Origin: Treponema sp.
Lineage (GTDB): Bacteria > Spirochaetota > Spirochaetia > Treponematales > Breznakiellaceae
Direction: 5' to 3'
Length of the DNA stretch: 15,426 nt
NCBI GenBank assembly: GCA_031272575.1
Contig: JAISTO010000188.1
Coordinates: forward strand, 1-15,426
In this document: piece after piece, positions 7,155 through 13,500 of the stretch
Layout of the letters: every line of letters begins with the position of its first letter
Numbering within the stretch: position 1 is the stretch's first letter
The notes under the pieces: generated by a model
Told to the model about the DNA's origin: nothing
Databases searched by the model: none
The model's input: only the letters and a program-made list of their open reading frames with translations
Program-made: the position numbers and the translations under genes

Positions 7155-8640
7155 TTTTGACCTTCTTTTGCATGCTTCGCAGGCCCGGCAGTATGCTTTT
7201 GCACCACCACAGCATAAACGCGTTCCGCGATTTCCGCGGCAGTACCGCCTCGGACGATACGCGGATATAATCCTGCGCAAGCGAATCCTGAAATGTTTTG
7301 GTGTCTACCCGCGTAATGCGTACCGTGGGATCGTCACCATACAGATCCATATTCATCCGGTTGAATTGAACATTGATGTTTTGCGTTGTGTCCGCGTAGG
7401 ATTTTTTGCCGGTCGTACGAATCTGCGCGTTCAGGGGAATCTCTTTCCTGTCGAGCACTTTTCCTTTGTCGTTGACCAGTTCCGCAGTTATGACAAACGT
7501 TCTCGGTTTTGCAAGCAGCGCCGCGTTCCAGGGCCAATCGCCGAAGCCCCAAATTTCTTCGCGCTTCGTTTTTTTCAGATTGTTGAAAATGATCGCGAGT
7601 ACTTTTTGCATGGTTTGAAACTCTACGGACTGACGCAGCGTTATGCTGAACTGCAATGCCGCTTCGTTGGCCGCATAGTCAGATTGTCCAAACTGTACCG
7701 GCTTCGGAATAAAGATGACCTCGAAAGGAGGGTGCATATTGTAATGCGACTCGAATTGTTTCATCATCGTTTCAAATTGCGCGCGGCGGTCCCGGTCTTC
7801 CCTGAGCGCCGCGCCTGCCCCCGTGCTTTCCCATTCCTGCTCGGTAGAGGCAAGCAGGTTGATTGCCTCCAGTTGACTCGAGTCGAAGGCGACCGCGTTA
7901 GTCAGATAGATCAGCCGCTCGACCGAATTGCCCTGTTCAGCCGCAATCCCCTTTGCCAGGCTGACTGCCCCCTGCGCCTCGTTTTCGGACACGCGCAGGA
8001 TTGCCGCCTTGCCCTCTTCCGTCAGCGTAATCCCCATGCCGCGTCCGCTTGCCAGTTCAATGAAGGCCTCCTTGAGCGGCTCGAGCGACCGGAACCCCGC
8101 CAGGCTGACCGGCTTGTTGAAAGAGGAAACCAGTTCACCGGACGCGGCCTTCACTATGTTCAGAATTAGATTGAAATCACCCTGATTGATCCGCTCGATT
8201 ATACCGGTAAGCAAATAGTCCGCGTTTGCCAATTCACCTATCGCAATATACTCGTTTGTTTTTTGCCTGGCCGCCTGCGCCGCTGTCTTCGCCTGCGTCT
8301 GCAGCACTTGATTCAAGGTCTGACGATCAACGATCCGCATCCTGGTATATGTTTGAAAATCGCTGGTAAGATTACTCTGCACAAAATTGACAAGCCACTG
8401 CTCGGTTTCGGGAAGCGTTGTCTTCTTGCCGTCCCTGCTCTCGGGCTGCAGCACGGCAAGCGTCTTCCCCTCGCCGCCCTTACCGGGTTCGGTGTAAGCG
8501 CCCGTAAACGCCGCTTTCCTGCCGGGGCCGGAGGCACAGCCCCCCACCACGGCGAGCCCCGCAAGAAGGCCGCACAGTACCGCCCCCCCGTTCCTGCCGA
8601 AAATGCCCCTTCGCCCCGAAGGGGCACGTATAATTGACAT
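7132..8640 (-). CDS. Lipoprotein with CsgG/LpoB-like domain
   Basis: About 502 residues from the ATG at 8640. The alternative GTG at 8646 is less likely because GAGG lies 5 bases before the ATG. A lipoprotein signal ends in VVGGC with Cys35, a slightly relaxed lipobox of the kind tolerated in spirochaetes. Residues about 58-175 follow the CsgG/LpoB pattern: TLAVLQPES, a helix QWLVNFVQSNL, DRQTLNQVLQTQ, then ADYLLTGIIERI and a strand pair ending GELVSSF. Those families are outer-membrane-associated lipoproteins involved in curli export or peptidoglycan synthase activation. Residues about 300-450 hold the module shared with the next gene (HPPFEVIFIPKP, QFG, FSITLRQ, WGFGDWPW). It is the first gene after the operon promoter. 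A perfect 10-bp hairpin lies in codons 5-12. The curli role is not supported because no csgA/B genes are present. Confidence 0.88.
   Translation of the reverse strand: MSIIRAPSGRRGIFGRNGGAVLCGLLAGLAVVGGCASGPGRKAAFTGAYTEPGKGGEGKTLAVLQPESRDGKKTTLPETEQWLVNFVQSNLTSDFQTYTRMRIVDRQTLNQVLQTQAKTAAQAARQKTNEYIAIGELANADYLLTGIIERINQGDFNLILNIVKAASGELVSSFNKPVSLAGFRSLEPLKEAFIELASGRGMGITLTEEGKAAILRVSENEAQGAVSLAKGIAAEQGNSVERLIYLTNAVAFDSSQLEAINLLASTEQEWESTGAGAALREDRDRRAQFETMMKQFESHYNMHPPFEVIFIPKPVQFGQSDYAANEAALQFSITLRQSVEFQTMQKVLAIIFNNLKKTKREEIWGFGDWPWNAALLAKPRTFVITAELVNDKGKVLDRKEIPLNAQIRTTGKKSYADTTQNINVQFNRMNMDLYGDDPTVRITRVDTKTFQDSLAQDYIRVSSEAVLPRKSRNAFMLWWCKSILPGLRSMQKKVKNDFKKNE
8604..8626 (-). repeat. Perfect hairpin inside the start of the lipoprotein gene
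   Basis: TGCCCCTTCG and CGAAGGGGCA form a perfect 10-bp stem around a 3-base loop. It begins 14 bases downstream of the ATG, encoding part of RAPSGRRG. A stem this GC-rich close to the ribosome site could limit initiation, or it may be a small dispersed palindrome that entered the coding region. Confidence 0.7.
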
Positions 8641-8662
8641 AAGCACCTCGTAATTGTGTATT

Positions 8663-8674
8663 TAATACGTATTA
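8663..8674. promoter_or_regulatory. Perfect 12-bp palindrome over the operon -10 (possible operator)
   Basis: TAATACGTATTA reads the same on both strands and fully contains the -10 hexamer of the operon promoter. A symmetric site in this place is where a dimeric repressor would act. No regulator gene is visible nearby, so the binding protein is unknown. An A/T-rich palindrome of this size could also arise by chance. Confidence 0.4.
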
Positions 8675-8697
8675 GCAAAATCGGCGGAAAATGTCAA
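8669..8697 (-). promoter_or_regulatory. Sigma70-type promoter of the SPFH/CsgG operon
   Basis: On the minus strand a perfect -35 TTGACA (8697-8692) is followed by a 17-base spacer and TAATAC (8674-8669). TG one base before the -10 gives an extended -10 (TGCTAATAC). Transcription should start near 8662, about 22 bases before the lipoprotein ATG. There is no comparable promoter between the later genes of the operon. Confidence 0.7.
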
Positions 8698-8713
8698 GAG
8701 GGGGGCGGGGGCG

Positions 8714-9193
8714 TCAGGGCAGCGGGGCGTCCGCGATGCGCACACGGGCGCCCGGGTGTATGTCCGCGCGCGTGAACCAGCCCTGCGGGACCTCGAGCGC
8801 GTAGCGGGCAGAGCGGCGCGACTGTACGGGGCGCAGGCTCTGCGGCTCCATGTCGCGGATTTCGAGAATCGTGCCGTCACCGGCAATGAAAGCAATCGAG
8901 AGGGGAATCAGGGTGTTTTTCATCCAGAACCCGAGCACCTGATCCTGTTCAAAAATGAAAAGCATGCCCTTGCCGTCCGCGAGGGATTTTCGGAACATAA
9001 GCCCCTTCTGCCGCTCCTCGGGCGTCTCCGCCACTTCCACTTCAAGGGGCGTCTGTTTTTCGTTCGTTTCTATGATGATGGTCTTAATTTTCAATGTCTG
9101 CTCCGCGCAGCTGAGGCTCAGCGCCGCGGCAAGAAACGCGGCCAGCGGCCCGGTCACTTTTGTACGCATACCCGGAAAACTCCTAAAAATCAT
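8714..9193 (-). CDS. DUF192 family exported protein
   Basis: 159 residues. The DUF192 (COG1430) motifs are all present: TPEERQKGLMFR (58-69), GMLFIF (76-81), GFWMKNTLIPLSIAFI (88-103) and YALEVPQGWF (131-140). The family is small, beta-rich and usually exported; its biochemical role is not established. The N-terminus has a basic start and a hydrophobic stretch ending SLSC at Cys29, which may be a relaxed lipobox, so it may be a lipoprotein. The ATG at 9193 has GAGGAA 7 bases upstream and overlaps the stop of the preceding gene by 11 bases, which suggests coupled translation. An ATG at 9169 with AGGAG 10 bases upstream would give a shorter signal peptide and is possible. No terminator separates it from the operon promoter that follows. 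Confidence 0.92.
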   Translation of the reverse strand: MIFRSFPGMRTKVTGPLAAFLAAALSLSCAEQTLKIKTIIIETNEKQTPLEVEVAETPEERQKGLMFRKSLADGKGMLFIFEQDQVLGFWMKNTLIPLSIAFIAGDGTILEIRDMEPQSLRPVQSRRSARYALEVPQGWFTRADIHPGARVRIADAPLP

Positions 9194-9773
9194 TCAAAAA
9201 TTCCTCGCGCAGCAGAATTTCCCGCGCGGCCTTTACCTGCGACTCGTCCTGCAGGGTCTGAAAAACCGCCTTGTCAAGGTATTTTACCGTGAGTGGGCGT
9301 TCGAGCGAGACTCGCGTCGTCTCGTCCTCCCAGATCGCCTGACGCGGCTCGAAGACCTCTGGCTCGCCGTACTTTTTTACGAGCGCGGTGTACACCGAGT
9401 AGTGATCGATACGGCCGGCATTGAGGCTGAATGTCATGCTGAATACCGCCCCCTCCCGCAGTTGAAAAAACGCGCGCGTGACGAAGGAGCGTCCCTGGCT
9501 TTCCACGAGCGTCTCCTCGCGGATTGGGATGAACTGCACGTCCCTATCCCCCTGAAAGAGGAACAGATCGTCCGCCGCGAGCGCGTCTTTGAGCGCGTCC
9601 AGCGCCATGCCGAGACTGTAGGCCCTGAACTGCCGGGGCAGGAACGTTTCCTCGCTCTCATAGACGGCCTCGGGAAGCGTCCGCCCCCCCGCCGCGGGGG
9701 GCTCCTGGCCAGCGAGCCCCCCCCCAAGGAGGGAAAAACCAAGCGCCGCGGATACTAAGCGCATACGATTCAT
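9183..9773 (-). CDS. Secreted periplasmic protein, function unknown
   Basis: About 196 residues from the ATG at 9773. I do not recognise the family. The N-terminus (MNRMRLVSAALGFSLLGGGLAGQ) is a signal peptide, probably cleaved near Ala-Gly-Gln, so the protein should be periplasmic. The rest is a compact mix of helix and strand: a FRAYSLGMALDALKDAL helix, DVQFIPI, a FFQLREGAVFSMTFSLNAG strand pair, KKYGEP and ERPLTVKYLD. These look like a conserved single domain. No good ribosome site precedes the ATG, yet a TTGAAA-17-GATACT promoter ends just before it, which would give a leaderless mRNA. The open frame extends to a TTG at 9809 with GGAGG only 2 bases before it, which is less likely. The gene overlaps the DUF192 gene and probably forms a two-gene unit with it. 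Confidence 0.82.
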   Translation of the reverse strand: MNRMRLVSAALGFSLLGGGLAGQEPPAAGGRTLPEAVYESEETFLPRQFRAYSLGMALDALKDALAADDLFLFQGDRDVQFIPIREETLVESQGRSFVTRAFFQLREGAVFSMTFSLNAGRIDHYSVYTALVKKYGEPEVFEPRQAIWEDETTRVSLERPLTVKYLDKAVFQTLQDESQVKAAREILLREEFLNDF

Positions 9774-9780
9774 TACTTTT

Positions 9781-9809
9781 AGTATCGGCAAATGCGCCCA
9801 TTGTTTCAA
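9781..9809 (-). promoter_or_regulatory. Probable promoter of the periplasmic-protein/DUF192 pair
   Basis: TTGAAA (9809-9804) and GATACT (9786-9781) are separated by 17 bases on the minus strand. The expected start of transcription, about 7 bases downstream, falls at or next to the ATG at 9773. This would explain why no ribosome site is visible. Confidence 0.45.
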
Positions 9810-9852
9810 GCCTCCGCCGGTAAAATTTCTTTTTGAAAAAATGAAAAAAAAC

Positions 9853-9881
9853 TTGACCTTTTTCTTTTTTATTAGTATGTT
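9853..9881 (+). promoter_or_regulatory. Strong-looking promoter of the small RNA, with A/T-rich UP element
   Basis: TTGACC (9853-9858), a 17-base spacer and TATGTT (9876-9881) form a sigma70-type promoter on the plus strand. About 30 bases of A and T tracts lie directly upstream (about 9820-9852), like the UP elements of stable-RNA promoters. It is back to back with the minus-strand promoter at 9781-9809. Confidence 0.55.
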
Positions 9882-9885
9882 AATA

Positions 9886-10010
9886 GTAACACTGCTGGTG
9901 TAGTAAAAGTGATCGAAAGGTTGCGTTCTTTCCGGGGAAACCTGGACGGGCTGTGCCGGTAGTTACCTCCCTGGTTTCCTCACCTCCTTTTCCAGGGAGG
10001 TTTTTTTTCT
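9886..10010 (+). ncRNA. Putative structured small RNA of about 125 nt, class unknown
   Basis: No convincing reading frame fills this stretch, yet it lies between a strong-looking promoter and a perfect intrinsic terminator. Folding by eye gives a closing stem GTAAC/GTTAC (9886-9890 with 9962-9966) continued by CTGGTG/TGCCGG (9895-9900 with 9954-9959). Inside are two hairpins capped by GAAA: GTGATC/GGTTGC (9909-9924) and TCCGGG/CCTGGA (9931-9946). This makes a three-way junction followed by the terminator. I looked for the SRP RNA domain with its GGAA loop, tmRNA and the common riboswitch cores and did not find them. It could be a trans-acting small RNA, or a leader whose terminator controls the rhuM-like gene 150 bases downstream. 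The 5' end is estimated from the promoter. Confidence 0.55.
9965..10008 (+). terminator. Rho-independent terminator
   Basis: ACCTCCCTGG (9965-9974) and CCAGGGAGGT (9992-10001) form a perfect 10-bp stem around a 17-base pyrimidine-rich loop, followed by eight T residues. The stem shares its first two bases with the closing stem of the small RNA, so the two structures compete slightly or stack end to end. Confidence 0.88.
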
Positions 10011-10046
10011 CTAAAACGAGCGCCGCGCTTCGCTTTTTGTGCGGGC

Positions 10047-10075
10047 AGTCAAGTCTGATGCCTGGCCACTTGACT
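10047..10075. promoter_or_regulatory. Dyad symmetry overlapping the rhuM -35 (possible operator)
   Basis: AGTCAAGT (10047-10054) and ACTTGACT (10068-10075) are perfect 8-bp inverted arms separated by 13 bases. The right arm contains the -35 hexamer TTGACT of the next promoter, so a dimer bound here would block RNA polymerase. RhuM-type proteins carry a helix-turn-helix-like segment, so autoregulation is one option. Confidence 0.45.
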
Positions 10076-10100
10076 CATACAGCGCGGGAAGCGCTATACT
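10070..10100 (+). promoter_or_regulatory. Promoter of the truncated rhuM-like gene
   Basis: TTGACT (10070-10075) and TATACT (10095-10100) are each one base from consensus but separated by 19 bases, longer than optimal. A small inverted repeat, AGCGC/GCGCT (10081-10095), lies in the spacer. Transcription would begin near 10107. Confidence 0.5.
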
Positions 10101-10109
10101 CATGCATAC

Positions 10110-10136
10110 GCGCCGCCGCGGCTTTGACGGCGGCGC
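10110..10136 (+). repeat. GC hairpin in the leader just before the rhuM ribosome site
   Basis: GCGCCGCCG (10110-10118) and CGGCGGCGC (10128-10136) form a perfect 9-bp stem with a 9-base loop. It ends about 9 bases before the GGGGGG ribosome site at 10147-10152, so it may affect mRNA stability or ribosome access. There is no T run, so it is not a terminator. Confidence 0.55.
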
Positions 10137-10156
10137 AAGGGTACAAGGGGGGTAGT

Positions 10157-10498
10157 ATGCTGAACAATACCAACGCGGCCGGCGAAATCATTCTCTACAA
10201 AAGCGCCGACGGCTCCATCAGGATAGAGGTGCTCCTGGAAGACGAGACGGTCTGGATAACACAGGAACAGATGGCGGCGCTCTTTGGGAAGGGAAGATCG
10301 ACCATTACCGAACACATAAAAAACATCTTTTCTGAAGGTGAACTTCAGGAAGAAGTGGTATGTCGGAATTTCCGACATACCACTCAACATGGGGCGATAC
10401 CCGACAAAACGCAGGAAACGCAGGTCAAACATTACAACCTCGACGTTATTATCTCCGTGGGCTACCGCGTAAAGTCACGGCAGGGTACGCAGTTCCGC
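10157..10498 (+). pseudogene. rhuM: RhuM-family DNA-binding protein, truncated after 114 residues
   Basis: The reading frame starts at an ATG preceded by a strong GGGGGG ribosome site and matches the N-terminal third of RhuM-family proteins. It has GEIILYKSADGSIRIEV, DETVWITQEQMAALFGKGRSTITEHIKNI (helix-turn-helix-like, residues about 31-59), EEVVCRNFRHTTQHGAI and HYNLDVIISVGYRVKSRQGTQFR. Complete members are about 330 residues and normally continue with a Trp-Ala-Thr segment. Here homology stops at QFR, exactly where a TTCCGCGG palindrome begins. The frame stays open to a TGA at 10681, adding 60 unrelated residues read antisense through the end of tamB. Promoter and ribosome site are intact, so a 174-residue hybrid could still be made. 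The family is carried on mobile and pathogenicity islands; its molecular role is unsettled. Confidence 0.85.
10355..10383. repeat. 29-bp near-perfect palindrome inside the rhuM coding sequence
   Basis: GTGGTATGTCGGAA (10355-10368) and TTCCGACATACCAC (10370-10383) are perfect 14-bp arms around a single base. They encode the conserved VVCRNFRHTT motif. A dyad this long in coding DNA is far beyond chance and could be a binding or recombination site as well as protein code. Confidence 0.8.
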
Positions 10499-10520
10499 GG
10501 GACAAGCCGCGGAATGACGA
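10493..10520. repeat. REP-like palindrome at the rhuM break point
   Basis: TTCCGCGG (10493-10500) and CCGCGGAA (10507-10514) form an 8-bp stem with a 6-base loop, followed by TGACGA. The 17 bases 10504-10520 (AAGCCGCGGAATGACGA) recur as their reverse complement at 15107-15123 on the other side of tamB. The element marks the end of rhuM homology and lies 15 bases from the tamB stop. Confidence 0.7.
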
Positions 10521-10534
10521 TCACTGGCGCCCCC

Positions 10535-13500
10535 CTAAAACGACCGCCGCCATGTCACCTTGAAGTTGACATCGTCGAGGAACCAGTTTTCCACATGGAG
10601 GGGGGTGATGTTCATGCTGATGTCGACGAGGGGGCTGTGCATGTCCAGGCCGATGTCCGGCTCGATGCGGAGGCCGCCTGAGGCGGGGTTGTTTTCGTCG
10701 TAACGGAACGAGACCATGGCCTGCGCGAACATATCGGAGCCGATGTACTTGCCCAGCAGGATAGAGGTGTTGTCGAAGAAGGTGCCGGCCCGGTACGCGC
10801 TGCCGCCCTCCGTGCCTGTGCCGATCGTCTGGAAGAGGGCGTTTTGCAGCAACTGGGTGCGGAACGAGAGCATGTCGAGGCGCAGGAAGTCCCGCAGGCC
10901 CCGCTGCATACGGCGGAAGAGGGTGAACTGCATGAGCGCGTCCGTCGCGCCCGCGATGATCTGGTTCCCCGCCTCGCCGCTCTGGGTGCCCGTCACATTT
11001 TGCCCGAGTATGTTGAAAATCTCCGCCTGCGAGAGCGAGGGGGTCGACTCGAAGCGGGCGGTAAAGGACGAGAGGTACGCGTTGTCGATAATCATCGAGA
11101 TCGTCACCTCGCCCTCCTCGTCCGAGTGGTCGCGGATCTCCGCGCGGGCCGAGATGCGGGGGTTGACGCGGGCCTCGTTCTCGTTGAAGAAGAGCGTCCC
11201 CTCCCGTATGTAGAAACTCCGCTCGAAGTAGAAAATCTCCCCGCTCCGCAGCGACACGTCCCCCTGCACGGCGAAGCGGCCGATCAGGTTGTCGAAGGTA
11301 ATCGTCAGGGCGGAGCCGAGGTCGGCATAGGCCTGCAGGATCGGCATCTGCGGGTTGGGCCAGAGGAACTCGACCTTGCGGCCTGTTTTCACGGTAAGGT
11401 TGACGGCGGTACTGAGGTTCCCCCTGGGGGGCCCTATGCCCCGGCCGCCGCCCAGTTTGCTCATGTCCATGGCGGCGACGGTGTCGTTCAGGGTGACTTC
11501 CCCGGTTACCGAGACGATCTGGTCCTCGAGGTGGATGGCCAGGCGCCCCTCGCCGCGGCCCGAGGCGCTCACCGGGCCTATGCTTATCCGCGCGGGGACC
11601 GCGGTTTCGGACGGCACATCAATGTTGATCGTCATGACGCGCGGCGCCCAGCGCTCGAAGCGGAAGAGGGCCTCCGCGATCCCTATGCCATCCCCCACGG
11701 CGCAATCCACCGGCCCGAGCGCGATCTCGCCCCCCGCGACCCGGGCCTCGAAGGGCTCCGGCCGTATCGGCTCGGCGAGGAACTTCGGCACGGCGACGCG
11801 GACGCTCGTGCCCCGGATGCGGCCGTTGAACTCCGGATCGCTCATCGAGCCGGATATGCGCAGGTCAACATTGGCGAAGCCGGATGTCACGCGGATCGCG
11901 TTTTCGTCCCGGGCGGGCATGAAGCGCCAGAGCGCGGCCAGATCCGCGTACATATTCCGCGTCTCGAGGGCAAGCGCCTTCGCGGTGAGCGTCCCGGTGA
12001 TCGCGCCGCGGAGCGGGGAGGGGGCCACGAGGGCCGCGTAGAAGTCGCCGCTTTCAAAGTACCGCATGCGGATGAGGTTGGAAGGCCCCCCCGACACGGA
12101 GACGCTCCGCTCCATGCCGCCGCCCGCCCCCTTCCCAAGGCGGCGCTCCACCCGCAGGCTGAAGGGCTCCTCCGCGGCCAGGTCCCCCCAGGCGGCGCGG
12201 CTCACCGTGATCGTCCCGGAGAACGCGGAGAGGCCCTCGGCCGCGCCGCGCCAGGCCCTGAAGGGGGAAAAGGCCGCCTCGACGCTGAAGCCCGCGGCCA
12301 GAGCCCTGCCCCCGAGCACCCCCTGCACGGACGCGCTGCACTGGGCGCGGGAGGCGGCGCGGTCTATGCGGATAAGCGGCGCGTCAACGCGGAAGTCCTG
12401 CCAGTCCAGGCTGAGGTCCCGCACCGAGGCCTCGTCCTCGCTGAAGGCCGCGGAGAGGGCCCCGCTGAGGGTCGAATCCCCCCAGCGGAACGAGAAGGCC
12501 GCGAGGTTGAGGTCGGCGCGGAACGACTCGAGGGACGAGCCCCGCAGACGGAGGTTCCCGGTGGCCGTCCCCGGGGGGATCGCGCCGTTAAAACGCGAAA
12601 AGCGCATCTCCTTGCCGAAGAGCGTGGCCGTCACCATGCCGTCCTCGTAAGCGGCGTCGAGGGCATACTGCTCCCTGCGGCCCGCGTCGAAGGCGGAGAG
12701 CGAGACGCGGGGGCGCAGGTAGCCCTCCTCCCAAAAGAGCCAGCCGGAGCCCTCGAGCGCCCCCTTCCCGTCATCAAAGGTGATCGACTCGAGCACGATG
12801 CCGTTTTGGTCACCCTGTCCCTTTAGGGTGATGTCGGCAGGCGCGGCCCCGGGGATCGCGAGCCCCGTCACCTGGAGGCTGTCGATGCGGGCCTGCCAGT
12901 CATCCTTTGTATTGAAACGAAAACTTGACGACAGTTTCGTCAGCGCGAGCCCGGCGCCGGACGGGAAGGGGACGTTTTCGGTCTGCAGATACCCCGCGTA
13001 GCCATCCTCATGCCCTATGTAGGCCTCGATCCCGTAGGAACCGCGCAGGCTGAGGGCCCGGCGCTCGAGCAGCACCCCGTCAAAATAGTAGGTGAGGTTT
13101 TTCCATGTGGTCCCAAAATAAAATGAAATGTCCTGCATATCCGCGAAATCGGCGTAGCCGGCCAGTTCCGCCTCGCCGCGGGGCCACACGATGCGCCCGG
13201 CCTCGATGTCGACCCGCCGCTCCGTCCCTGACACCGACATGACGAAGAGGAGGTTGGGCTTGCCCTGCCAGGCCGCGACAAAGCGGGTGGCATTGTAGAG
13301 GACATGGGAAAAGTCAGTGTTGATAAAGATATCCGCGGTAATGGAGATATTTTTCGCCGCGTCGCGCGCCGGAGCCCCCAGATCCGGAGCGAAGGGCCCC
13401 GCAAGGTTGATGATATCCTCTGCGGAAAATGAGTCGAGGGTCAGGCTGGTTTGAAAATGCCGCGGCGCGCGGTCGTAGGCCCCCTCGAGGGAGAGGAAGC

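Noticed and set aside
7155..7280. Longer N-terminus for the secreted CsgG-like protein
   Set aside because: The added residues are Cys/Arg-rich and would bury the signal peptide inside the protein; the ATG at 7154 has its own ribosome site.
9886..10010. SRP RNA, tmRNA or a known riboswitch
   Set aside because: The conserved cores of these RNAs (the GGAA-loop domain of SRP RNA, the tRNA-like ends of tmRNA, the TPP, SAM, cobalamin and c-di-GMP cores) are not present.
9953..10156. Upstream extension of the rhuM frame
   Set aside because: It would start inside the small RNA and pass through the terminator and promoter; family similarity and the ribosome site both place the start at 10157.
10483..10534. 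Terminator for tamB
   Set aside because: The CCGCGG palindrome after the tamB stop has no T run on the minus strand; it is better explained as a REP-like repeat.
10844..12826. 660-codon open frame on the plus strand
   Set aside because: It is fully antisense to tamB, has an Arg/Gly/Glu/His composition typical of a shadow frame and shows no domain.
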